Source: Mycobacterium sp. UM_WGJ (lineage in GTDB: Bacteria > Actinomycetota > Actinomycetes > Mycobacteriales > Mycobacteriaceae). From it: a stretch of DNA of 36,062 bases. The first letter of the stretch is position 1; each line of letters begins with the position of its first letter. Under the pieces are notes generated by a model. That model made no database searches. It was not told the DNA's origin and was given only the letters and a program-made list of their open reading frames with translations. Shown in pieces: positions 19,658-34,317 of this stretch. The stretch is taken from the NCBI RefSeq assembly GCF_000455125.1, contig NZ_AUWR01000039.1:1-36062 (forward strand), given 5' to 3'. Both the position numbers and the translations under genes were made by a program.

Positions 19658-20539
19658 TCAGGCCACCCGGTCCAGCTGAAACCTGATCCGTCGCAGCAAC
19701 TCGTAGGGCCGGTGCCGCACATCGTCGACGATCACAGCCAGCACCACCCAGCCCGCCTCCTGCAGTGCAGCCCGTCTGACCCGGTCGTAACGCAACGCAC
19801 CCACTCCGCTGTGCCACTCCAGACCGTCGTATTCGACCGCGACCCGGTACGCTGGCCAGGCGAAATCCACTCGCCAGGTCCGGAAATTGCGGTCGACGAT
19901 CTCGTACTGAAGCTCCGGCGCGGGTAGGCCGCCGTCGATCATCACCAGCCGCGTCTCGCTCTCCATCGGTGACTCGGCGCGCGGGTCGGCCAGCGGCAGG
20001 AGGTCACGCACCTTGACGATCTCGCGCCGGCCGGCCTGGCGCTCCGCGGCCGCCCACAGCTCCCGTTCAGTGCAGGTGCCACTGCGCAGCGCGGCGTCAA
20101 GGGTGGCCAGCGCACGCGGTCGCCATAGGCTGCGAGCCGTCTCGATCGCAGTCCAGGCCGGGGCGGTGGCGAGCCTCCCGTCGACCTCCACCAGCGGGGC
20201 GCCCTCCCGGCGGTGCACCACCAGGCCGTCGACCGGCCGGAGCTGTCTGCCTTCAGGATTCAGCACATGCAGCTCCTGGGGGCATTCCACGTCGAAGCCG
20301 TGGGTGGCGGCTGCGGTGGCCAGACAGGTCGCGACTCGACTTCCGGTCAGCAGGTCCAGGCCGCGCAGCCGCAACCCGGCGTCGGGTTCTCCGGCACCGT
20401 AGATTCCGTGCCAAAGTTGTTGCAGCTGTCCGTGTTTGACTGCGTCACGAAGCGCGCGCCGACTCAGATGGTTGAGGGCCTGGCCGCAGGTGACGACGCC
20501 GCCCTGGTGTGCCAACAGCTCGCGGAGGTCTGGGTTCAT
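19658..20539 (-). CDS. DUF559 (Vsr-like) nuclease-domain protein with N-terminal AbiEi-like helix-turn-helix
   Basis: This is a 293-residue protein from ATG 20539. The N-terminus (about 1-50; LAHQGGVVTCGQALN...WHGIYGAG) resembles the AbiEi-type winged helix often fused to this family. The middle (about 60-185) is typical of actinobacterial members. The C-terminus (about 190-293) is a DUF559 domain with PD-(D/E)XK-like residues: E193/E195 in MESETR, D225 in WRVDFAWP, E236 and D238 in VAVEYDGLEWH, then RYDRVRRAALQEAGW. The related Vsr fold nicks mismatched DNA, but activity here is not established. It lies 39 bp downstream of the MFS gene on the same strand. It is bracketed by copies of a 57-bp hairpin repeat, 14 bp after its stop and 81 bp before its start. 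Confidence 0.85.
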   Translation of the reverse strand: MNPDLRELLAHQGGVVTCGQALNHLSRRALRDAVKHGQLQQLWHGIYGAGEPDAGLRLRGLDLLTGSRVATCLATAAATHGFDVECPQELHVLNPEGRQLRPVDGLVVHRREGAPLVEVDGRLATAPAWTAIETARSLWRPRALATLDAALRSGTCTERELWAAAERQAGRREIVKVRDLLPLADPRAESPMESETRLVMIDGGLPAPELQYEIVDRNFRTWRVDFAWPAYRVAVEYDGLEWHSGVGALRYDRVRRAALQEAGWVVLAVIVDDVRHRPYELLRRIRFQLDRVA

Positions 20540-20578
20540 GGGCGCCTATCGTCGGCGCCGGTACCCCATCCCGCCCAG

Positions 20579-22096
20579 TCACCCTGCCGCGGCGCTGTGG
20601 ATAATCCCTGCTCCTTCGCCCACCGTGCAGATTTGTCCGCCCCGACCTGGGGAAACACCGGACGGTTGTGCACGCTCGCGGGAGAGGGACGCCAAGTCCC
20701 GCAGCTCGCGCTCGAGTTCGCCCTGCACACCGGGGATGCCGGTGCCGCGCAGGGAGCACCCGAGGGTCTCCGGTAGGAACCGCAGGGCGACCAACCCGAG
20801 CACCGCGGCGGCCACCAGATATGCCGCCGGAAAGAGCTGCCATCCGGTGTGCTCGATGACCGAGTCGGCCAGCACCGGCGCGGTGCCGCCGAAGACCGCG
20901 ACCGCCGCGTTGTCGGCGATCGCGAAGCCCGCATAGCGGACCTGGGTGGGGAACATCGCCGGGAACGTCGCCGCCACGGTTGCCAGCGGCGCCGCGAACA
21001 GCACACTGAGCACGGTGAATCCGATCAGCGCGCAGGCGAATCCCTGGCCCATCAGCCAGTACATCGGCAGCGCCAACACGATGAACCCGACCAGCGAGCC
21101 GCGCCACAGAGGTTTTCGACCGATCCGGTCCGACCAGGCGCCCGCGAACGGGATGCAGGCCATCATGGCCAGTTCCCCGACCAGCACCACCGCCGTCCTG
21201 CTGCGCTCGTCGAGGCCGGCGGTGGCGTGCAGATAGGTCGGCTGGTAGGTCACCAGGGTGTAGTCGATGATGTTCAGCGCGACCAGCAGGGCGAACGTCA
21301 CCAGGATCGGTCGGGTGTAGTTGGTCAGCAGGTCGACCAGTCGGTCCCAAGCCGATCCCTTGATCGCATCGCAGGCGACGCATTCGGCGAACACCGGCGT
21401 CTCGGGCATCCGGCTGCGCAGCACCAACCCCAGCACGCCTAACGGCAGGGCCAGCAGGAACGGAACACGCCAACCCCAGGCGGCCATCTGGTCGTGGCTG
21501 AGCATCGCCTCCAGCGCCAACACGACGGCACTGCCCAGGACAAAACCACCGACAGCGCCGAACTCCAGGAAACTGCCATAAGTCCCGCGTTTGTGGTCGG
21601 GCGCGCTCTCGGCCATGAACGTCGCCGCGCCGCCGTATTCACCACCGGTGGAGAATCCCTGCACCACTCGCAGGGCGATCAACAGCCCCGGCGCCCACCA
21701 CCCCGCCGTGGCGTAGGTGGGCAACACGCCGATCAATGTCGTCGCCACCGCGATCAGCAGGATGGTCGCGACCAGGACCGACTTGCGCCCGAACCGGTCT
21801 CCGATCGGGCCCCAGATCATGCCGCCCAGCGGCCGAAGCACGAAGGAGACCGCGAAGCCGAGCATGGTCCCGAGGTTGCCGAGCATGTCCGGAAAGAACG
21901 CCTCGGTCAGATAGGTTGCCACGACGGCATATACGCCGTAGTCATACCATTCGGTCGCGTTGCCGATGGCTGATGCCGCAATCGCCTTGCGCAGCAGCCG
22001 TTTACGTTCATCTGACGCACTTCGCGGATGCCGCGCCTGCGACGCCGACGGCCTCGCCGGTAGCAGCAGACTCATCGAGCCTCGCCGCCAGGGCAT
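20579..22096 (-). CDS. MFS transporter, metabolite:H+ symporter (ProP-like) family
   Basis: This polytopic protein of up to 505 residues has about 12 membrane helices. Two MFS signature loops are visible, GDRFGRKS after helix 2 and the internally duplicated SDRIGRKP after helix 8, as well as the family motif FSTGGEYGGAATFMAE. These place it among ProP/ShiA-type proton symporters for compatible solutes or organic acids; the substrate cannot be read. ATG 22096 gives 505 aa, while ATG 22075 (MSLLLPARPSAS), with a purine-rich GGCGAGG upstream, is an equally good start. Oddly, residues 474-492 (ERAQPSGVSPGRGGQICTV) are encoded by copy B of the 57-bp repeat, so the C-terminal tail appears replaced or extended by repeat insertion. 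The DUF559 gene follows 39 bp downstream. Confidence 0.9.
   Translation of the reverse strand: MPWRRGSMSLLLPARPSASQARHPRSASDERKRLLRKAIAASAIGNATEWYDYGVYAVVATYLTEAFFPDMLGNLGTMLGFAVSFVLRPLGGMIWGPIGDRFGRKSVLVATILLIAVATTLIGVLPTYATAGWWAPGLLIALRVVQGFSTGGEYGGAATFMAESAPDHKRGTYGSFLEFGAVGGFVLGSAVVLALEAMLSHDQMAAWGWRVPFLLALPLGVLGLVLRSRMPETPVFAECVACDAIKGSAWDRLVDLLTNYTRPILVTFALLVALNIIDYTLVTYQPTYLHATAGLDERSRTAVVLVGELAMMACIPFAGAWSDRIGRKPLWRGSLVGFIVLALPMYWLMGQGFACALIGFTVLSVLFAAPLATVAATFPAMFPTQVRYAGFAIADNAAVAVFGGTAPVLADSVIEHTGWQLFPAAYLVAAAVLGLVALRFLPETLGCSLRGTGIPGVQGELERELRDLASLSRERAQPSGVSPGRGGQICTVGEGAGIIHSAAAG
20621..20677. repeat. 57-bp hairpin repeat, copy B (inside the 3' end of the MFS gene)
   Basis: It aligns over its whole length with the reverse complement of 19587-19643: 15/18 in one arm, 16/21 in the loop and 14/18 in the other arm. 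The loop core ACCTGGGGAAA is invariant. Its own arms pair less well (10 of 14 in the inner stem), suggesting an older, decaying copy. It is translated as part of the MFS transporter. Confidence 0.85.
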
Positions 22097-22302
22097 ACGC
22101 TTACAGCACGCACGGCGTCCCCCTCGTCACGCCCCCGACGATTCACACGGCGATCCGTTCAGCCGGAATCACCTTCCAGCCCCGCAGAATTGGAACATCG
22201 GCGGCTAGCCCATCGTGGGATCGCCTGGGGTAAACGATAAATGGTTTGCGACAGATGTGACTGGCGTTGCTGAAGCGTTACGCAACACTTATCCGTCCGA
22301 GA

Positions 22303-23595
22303 CTAGGAGGCGGCTTCCCAGTAAGCAGGATCGAAGTATTGACCGACCAACGACTCCCACATCATGTTGGTCAGGCCGTTGAGCATCTCGCTCACCGTCG
22401 GGTCCTCACCTGGGGCAGCACCCACGCCAACCATCGCTGCGAGCAATCCGTCCAGTGCGGCGTTGTCGAGCATGTCCACCTGCACGTAGGTCTGGGGGTC
22501 GAAGATATCGGTGACGAAGGCGCCCACGCCGGTCATCGCCGCCGCAAACAGCGCGTTGCTCACCTCGTTCCAGTCGAGGTCGGGCATGACGTCCGTCGCC
22601 ATCGTCGGGACATCCGCGGGGCCGTCGTTCCATCCATGATCGATGCTGCCGTAACCCAGGTTCACCAGGATCCGCATGACCGGCTCCAGCAGGTCATAGA
22701 TCGGCTTTCCGGTGATCGGGACGAACAGCAGCGGGTACAGCAGCGGAAGGTACTCGCTGGGGATCACATACGAGTTGATCATGCTGTCCGGGCTCGACTC
22801 CAGCAGGACGGCGTCCGCGATCTGTTCGGGCGTCAAGCCGAGGTACGCAATGTGCTGGATGGCCATACCCATGACCGCGTTCAGGCTCGACAGCGGGTTC
22901 ATGAAGTACTTTGGGAAGTCCGCGTAGCCGTCGTACTCCAAGGTGTAGATGTCGGTGCGGTACAGATCGTTCGGGGTCGCGTTACCGAGCGTCACGCCCT
23001 CTTTCGCCATGTTCTCGGCGATGCCCGGATAATCCGCGAAGCCGACCAGCAAGCCACCGTTCGGATTCGCCGAATCACCGATCAGCACGAAGCGCACCGC
23101 CGAACTCGGCACGCCGGCCTCGTCGAGCTGCTGCATCGTCAGAGTCGTGAGGGCGGCGCTCTGCGAGTAACCGAAGACCGTCACCGGGCTGTCCTCGCCC
23201 GCCTTGCCTTCGTCGATCAGGGTCAACACTCTGTCGGTCAGTATCTTCGCGCCCTTGGCCATGGACTCGTCCAGCAGGTAGGCCTCCTGCGGAGTGGTCA
23301 GCACCTCAAGTCGGCCATCGAACCCGTTCGGCTGCAGAAAGAGAGAGGAGACCGTATCGGCGAACTGCTGGCTCGGCGTCGGCATCATGCTGGGGCCCAT
23401 GATCAGCGCAACGCCAGAGTTGGCGAGGGAGCCGGCGTCGGCGGCCGACAGCAGGACCCCGGCGTGGTCGGGAGCCGACGTCAACGGCGCGAACTGGGGG
23501 GCGCCGACGATACCGCCGAGCAGCACGACGGCGGCTAATGCAGCTCGCAGGCCGGGCTCGCGGTGACTGATCCGTGCCGCGACTGCATCAAACAT
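22303..23595 (-). CDS. Secreted PE-PPE-domain (PF08237-type) serine hydrolase without PE or PPE module
   Basis: This is a 430-residue protein. I chose ATG 23595 because GAGGA sits 7 nt upstream and because it puts a signal peptide (RAALAAVVLLGGIVGAP, about 17-33) at the N-terminus; the frame is open back to 23664. The mature part is an alpha/beta hydrolase of the PE-PPE family: entry strand SGVALIMGPSMMPTPS, nucleophile elbow GYSQSA (Ser144), and RFVLIGDSANPNGGLL, a hallmark of this domain. Such domains are normally fused to PE or PPE modules and act as esterases, lipases or trehalose-mycolate (Chp-type) acyltransferases. Here it stands alone with a Sec signal. Its place next to the mycolate condensation genes suggests an envelope lipid role (inference). 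The C-terminal ~150 residues are acidic and unassigned. Confidence 0.85.
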   Translation of the reverse strand: MFDAVAARISHREPGLRAALAAVVLLGGIVGAPQFAPLTSAPDHAGVLLSAADAGSLANSGVALIMGPSMMPTPSQQFADTVSSLFLQPNGFDGRLEVLTTPQEAYLLDESMAKGAKILTDRVLTLIDEGKAGEDSPVTVFGYSQSAALTTLTMQQLDEAGVPSSAVRFVLIGDSANPNGGLLVGFADYPGIAENMAKEGVTLGNATPNDLYRTDIYTLEYDGYADFPKYFMNPLSSLNAVMGMAIQHIAYLGLTPEQIADAVLLESSPDSMINSYVIPSEYLPLLYPLLFVPITGKPIYDLLEPVMRILVNLGYGSIDHGWNDGPADVPTMATDVMPDLDWNEVSNALFAAAMTGVGAFVTDIFDPQTYVQVDMLDNAALDGLLAAMVGVGAAPGEDPTVSEMLNGLTNMMWESLVGQYFDPAYWEAAS

Positions 23596-23654
23596 CCAGG
23601 GTTCCTCGCCACATTCTCGAGGCCGCCACATCAGTGGGGCGTTGTTGAATGTGG

Positions 23655-23683
23655 ATGATTTCAATCACACTCTGTTATGTCAA
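23655..23683 (-). promoter_or_regulatory. Candidate promoter with overlapping palindrome upstream of the PE-PPE hydrolase
   Basis: On the minus strand a consensus -35 TTGACA (23683-23678) is followed after 17 bp by AATCAT (23660-23655), a weak -10. The inverted repeat TGATT-GA-AATCA (23667-23656) overlaps the -10 and could be a repressor operator. The predicted leader is about 50 nt. Confidence 0.4.
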
Positions 23684-23839
23684 ATTTAGGTTCACTAATC
23701 TGGAAACGCGCCCTTACCAGGAAAAGTTGGCGCGCACCCTGAGAGCGCAGGCCACCTATTGTTCCCACAACCTGAGTCGCAGCTGAGCGGGTTAAGGGTA
23801 GGGACCCGCGCGCCTACGACAGAGTGCGGAGGGTGTGGC

Positions 23840-30765
<6,926 letters not shown>

Positions 30766-30771
30766 CTGGGG

Positions 30772-32682
30772 TTAGACCTCGTCGGGGTAGGCGTTCGGGC
30801 CGGTGGTGCCGCCGCGCAGGCTGCCGTCCAGGTAGGCGGCCCGGCAGGCGCGGCGACCGATCTTGCCGCTGGAGGTACGCGGGACGGTGCCCGCCGACAC
30901 CAGCAGCACGTCACGCACGGTCACGCCGTGGCGCACCGCGATCGCCGCCCGGATGTCGTCGGCGATCGGTTGATATTCCAGCTTGTGGGCGCCCGGAGCG
31001 CGCTCGGCGACGATCACCAGCTGCTCGGAGCTGTCCTCGGGGTCGAACTTCAGCCCGGAGTGCGGGTTGTCGAAGGCCGACTGGGGCAGCTGGTTGGCCG
31101 GCACCGAGAACGCCGCGACGTAGCCGGCGCGCAGCGCCCGGCTGGCCTCCTGCGCGGAGTACTCCAAGTCCTGCGGGTAGTGGTTGCGGCCGTCCACGAT
31201 CACCAGGTCCTTGACGCGACCGGTGATGTAGAGGTCGTCCTTGTAGTAGGCGCCGTAGTCACCGGTGCGCACCCAGAAGCCGTTCTCGTCGGAGCCCTCG
31301 GCCCGCGACGGAGTGGTGCGCGACTTGAGCACGTTGTGGAAGGTGTCGGCCGTCTCCTGCTCACGGTTCCAGTAGCCGACGCCCATGTTGTTGCCCTGCA
31401 GCCAGATCTCGCCGATCTGGCCGTCGGGCAGCTCGGCGCCGGTCTCGTAGTCGACGATCACCGCCCACTGGTCCACGGACACCCGGCCGGCCGAGGCCTG
31501 GCTGACCGCGTTGGGGGCGTCGGCGGGAACCTCGACGAACCGGTTGCCGTTGTTGAGCTCCTCGCGGTCGACGTAGACCACGCGCGGTCCCTCGTCGGGC
31601 GGGGTGGTGGAGACGAACAGGGTGGCTTCGGCCAGACCGTAGGACGGCTTGATCGCCTCTTCACGGAAACCGTACGGGCCGAAGGCCTCATTGAACTTGC
31701 GCACCGAGGCCGCCGACACCGGCTCGCTGCCGTTGAGGATGGCCCGGACGTTGCTCAGGTCCAGCGGCGGGTCGCCCTCCTTGGGCAGGCCGCGCGCGGC
31801 GGCGTGCTCGAAGGCGAAGTTCGGGGCCACCGAGAAGCACTCACCGGTCTCGCCTTCCTTGCGAGCCATCTCCTTGATCCACCGGTAGGGCCGGCGCACG
31901 AACGCCGCCGGAGTCATGAAGGTGAACTGCTGGCCCATCACGCACGACAGCAGGATGGTGACCAGGCCCATGTCGTGGAAGAACGGCAGCCAGGTGACGC
32001 CCCGGTCGCCCTCGCGGCCCTTGAGCGCGTCCAGCAGCTGGACGACGTTGGTGGGCAGGTTCAGGTGGCTGATCTTCACCCCGGTCGGGGTGCGGGTGGA
32101 GCCGGAGGTGTACTGCAGGTAGGCGACCGCGGACCGGTCTGCCTCGGGCATGACCCAGGTCGACCCCACCTCGTCGGGCACCGCGTCGACCGCGATCACA
32201 CGCGGCCGGGCGTTGGCCGGGCGGCTGCGGAAGAACTTCCGCACACCCTCGGCGGAGTCGGTGGTGGTCAGCACCGCCGACGGGGTGCAGTCGTCGAGCA
32301 CCGCGTGCAGCCGGCCCACGTGGCCCGGCTCGCCCGGGTCGAACAGCGGCACGGCGATGCGGCCGGAGTACATGATCCCGAAGAACGACACCAGGTAGTC
32401 CAGGTTCTGCGGGCACAGGATCGCCACCCGGTCGCCGGGCTCGGTCACCTGCTGCAGCCGGGCACCCAGTGCGCGGTTGCGGGCGCCGAAGTCGGCCCAG
32501 GAGATCTCACGAGCTACGCCATCGCGCTCGGTGGAGTAGTCCAGGAAGCGGTAGGCCACCTTGTCGCCGCGCAGCGCAGCCCAGCGCTCGACGGTGCGCA
32601 CCAAGTTGGCGTTGTCCGGGAACCGGATCTTGCCGTCCTTGACGAACGGGTTGTGGTAATTGGCCTGTGTTGCCGGGGCCAT
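30772..32682 (-). CDS. fadD32: Long-chain fatty-acyl-AMP ligase FadD32
   Basis: FadD32 activates meromycolic acid as acyl-AMP and loads it on the N-terminal ACP of Pks13. The start chosen is ATG 32682 ([22 protein letters not shown]). An AGGAG Shine-Dalgarno lies 7 nt upstream and the resulting 636 residues match M. tuberculosis FadD32 (637); the frame is open to 32739, but that extension is not conserved. The adenylation signature [11 protein letters not shown] lies at 191-201. Other conserved parts are [10 protein letters not shown], the [10 protein letters not shown] adenine-binding motif, the hinge region [23 protein letters not shown] and a C-terminal [14 protein letters not shown] with the catalytic lysine position. 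It is first in the fadD32-pks13-accD4 operon. Confidence 0.97.
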   Translation of the reverse strand: MAPATQANYHNPFVKDGKIRFPDNANLVRTVERWAALRGDKVAYRFLDYSTERDGVAREISWADFGARNRALGARLQQVTEPGDRVAILCPQNLDYLVSFFGIMYSGRIAVPLFDPGEPGHVGRLHAVLDDCTPSAVLTTTDSAEGVRKFFRSRPANARPRVIAVDAVPDEVGSTWVMPEADRSAVAYLQYTSGSTRTPTGVKISHLNLPTNVVQLLDALKGREGDRGVTWLPFFHDMGLVTILLSCVMGQQFTFMTPAAFVRRPYRWIKEMARKEGETGECFSVAPNFAFEHAAARGLPKEGDPPLDLSNVRAILNGSEPVSAASVRKFNEAFGPYGFREEAIKPSYGLAEATLFVSTTPPDEGPRVVYVDREELNNGNRFVEVPADAPNAVSQASAGRVSVDQWAVIVDYETGAELPDGQIGEIWLQGNNMGVGYWNREQETADTFHNVLKSRTTPSRAEGSDENGFWVRTGDYGAYYKDDLYITGRVKDLVIVDGRNHYPQDLEYSAQEASRALRAGYVAAFSVPANQLPQSAFDNPHSGLKFDPEDSSEQLVIVAERAPGAHKLEYQPIADDIRAAIAVRHGVTVRDVLLVSAGTVPRTSSGKIGRRACRAAYLDGSLRGGTTGPNAYPDEV

Positions 32683-32835
32683 GCAAAATCTCCTGTCGCG
32701 AACATGCGTGCTCATCAGCTGCCGGGCGCGTGTGGCCACGCCGCTGCGTTACATCGCGCGGGCCCGGGACCTCACAGATGGTAGTGGTTGCCTGCACCCC
32801 GACGACGCGCTGCTGCCCCGCGGCCACGGACCGCC

Positions 32836-32859
32836 GCTCTTAAATTGCTCTTAATGTTA
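32836..32859 (-). promoter_or_regulatory. AT-rich direct repeats upstream of fadD32
   Basis: On the minus strand two copies of TTAAGAGC, 11 bp apart (about one helical turn), follow a TAACAT hexamer. This AT-rich patch stands out in the 293-bp culp6-fadD32 gap, about 155-175 bp before the fadD32 start. It could be the operon promoter with an activator or repressor site on one face of the helix. Inferred from base pattern only. Confidence 0.3.
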
Positions 32860-32975
32860 GAGGTCGGTGCGGTCCATGCCAAATCAAACGGTACCGCGTG
32901 TGTCGCCGGTCTCCAGGTCACAAGGCGGTCCCAGCTTCGCCTCTCCTTCGTCGAGCCTCCCTGAACCGCCGGGTC

Positions 32976-34043
32976 TCAGCCGTGCGGCGGGCGTGGCGCG
33001 TTGTCGACCAGGTCACGTGCCCAGTTCAGCGTCCACTGGGTGGCGGACAGCCCGTCGTGGTCCCAGAACTCGGTGGTGCCGTACAGCGCGTGCACCGGTT
33101 GGCCCGCTCCGCCCGCCAGTGTCTCCAGGGTGGCGGGCAGTTTGCCGATACTGAACGCCTCTTGCGGCGCGGCGCAGATCAAATCACCGCGCGCGCAGAT
33201 CTCGTTGGTGCGCTGGGCGAGATCGCCGAATCCGCCGTCGCGCGCACCGGTCATGGTCAGTCCCATTCCCGACAGGATCGGCAGTTCGTGCAGGGTGACC
33301 TCGGCACCTTGTCCCGGCGGGGTGGGTGGTACGTCGATACCGCTGCCCGGCCCGACTTGGCGCCGGCCGTCGGCGATCAGCGTCACGCCCAGCACCAGGT
33401 CCTCGTCGACCGGACCGCGGCCATTACCGATGTCGCTGGCGACATCTCCGGCGATCACCGCACCCTGCGAAAAACCGATCAGCACGTAGCTGGTCAGCGG
33501 GCAGCGGTCGTTCATCTCGGTCAGCGCCTTGACGGTGGCGCGGGTGCCTTCGGCCCGGCTGTCGTTGTAGCTCATCTGCTTATCGGCCGACAACGGATTG
33601 TGGAACTGCGCGGTGTAGGGAACCGTGTAGGTCTGCACCCGAGACGAATCGAACTGCCCGGCGATCGGGCGGGTGACGGTGAGCAGCAGCGCTATGGGGA
33701 ACTGAGTGGGGTTCAGCGGGTCATCGCTGGGCGAGGTCTCCCAGGTGCCGGGTACCGACACCAGCTGCACATCCGGGCAGCTGGCGTCCTGGTAGGCCGG
33801 GCGTGGCTTCTTGGTCCGCGTCGGCACCGAACTGGTCGACGGGACGCCCGCTCCGGGCTGCTCCGCGAGCGGGGGTGAGGCCGGGCGCCGAATCCAGATC
33901 ACCACTGCGACGATCACCAGCGCCACCACGAGCGCCATGGCGCCGGCGGCGATCCAGGCGAGGACGCGGCGGCGGCCAGCCGGGGACTTGCGAGGAGATT
34001 TCGCGGATTTGCGCGGGGTTCTCGATGTTTTCTTCTTGGCCAT
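32976..34043 (-). CDS. Cutinase-like envelope lipase/thioesterase Culp6
   Basis: This is the orthologue of Rv3802c, an essential phospholipase A/thioesterase implicated in mycolate metabolism and envelope lipid homeostasis. It has 355 residues from ATG 34043 (AAAGGCG upstream; a GTG at 34055 is possible). The N-terminus is very basic ([24 protein letters not shown]) and followed by one membrane helix (about 28-50), so the enzyme is anchored with its catalytic domain outside. The cutinase fold carries Ser192 in [11 protein letters not shown], Asp287 in CARGDLIC and His318 in GQPVHAL, with spacing like the known triad (Ser175, Asp268, His299 in M. tuberculosis). The Lys/Arg-rich tail is longer than in M. 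tuberculosis. It lies 293 bp upstream of fadD32. Confidence 0.94.
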   Translation of the reverse strand: MAKKKTSRTPRKSAKSPRKSPAGRRRVLAWIAAGAMALVVALVIVAVVIWIRRPASPPLAEQPGAGVPSTSSVPTRTKKPRPAYQDASCPDVQLVSVPGTWETSPSDDPLNPTQFPIALLLTVTRPIAGQFDSSRVQTYTVPYTAQFHNPLSADKQMSYNDSRAEGTRATVKALTEMNDRCPLTSYVLIGFSQGAVIAGDVASDIGNGRGPVDEDLVLGVTLIADGRRQVGPGSGIDVPPTPPGQGAEVTLHELPILSGMGLTMTGARDGGFGDLAQRTNEICARGDLICAAPQEAFSIGKLPATLETLAGGAGQPVHALYGTTEFWDHDGLSATQWTLNWARDLVDNAPRPPHG

Positions 34044-34080
34044 ATCGCCTTTCACGGTACAGATCGGCGACGGCAGACAC

Positions 34081-34137
34081 TGACTCTGCGTCCAGGGCGG
34101 TACCTACCCGCGGTTTCCCGCCGTAGACGCAGTGTCA
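34081..34137. repeat. Long interrupted inverted repeat upstream of culp6
   Basis: Arms 34081-34092 and 34126-34137 are inverted copies with 11 of 12 bases matching (TGACTCTGCGTC / complement of TGACACTGCGTC). An inner GGCGG/CCGCC pair inside the 33-nt spacer would extend the stem. It lies 38 bp before the culp6 start and may be a leader hairpin, an operator or another dispersed repeat. Confidence 0.7.
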
Positions 34138-34202
34138 GCGCACTGTGCTGATGGCGCGGACCCGCTTCGACCGGCTGGCGCCGCCCTCGCGATCCGCGCT
34201 AA

Positions 34203-34317
34203 CTAGCGGATTGCTCGGCCTAAGCGCGATCCCGCGTCGCCTGGCTGACGCCGCGCTAGCGGATCGCTCGGCCTAAGCGCAATCCCGCGTCGCCCGGCTG
34301 ACGCCGCGCTAGCGGAT
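34203..34317. repeat. 53-bp tandem repeat spanning the mpt51 stop codon
   Basis: CTAGCGGAT recurs at 34203, 34256 and 34309, so the period is exactly 53 bp with two near-identical units and a partial third. Only a few bases differ between units. The third CTAGCGGATCGC is the reverse complement of the last codons and stop of mpt51, so the array looks like duplication of the 3' end of that gene plus its terminator. Each unit contains an imperfect hairpin (GCGGATTGC ... GCGCGATCCCGC). Confidence 0.85.
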
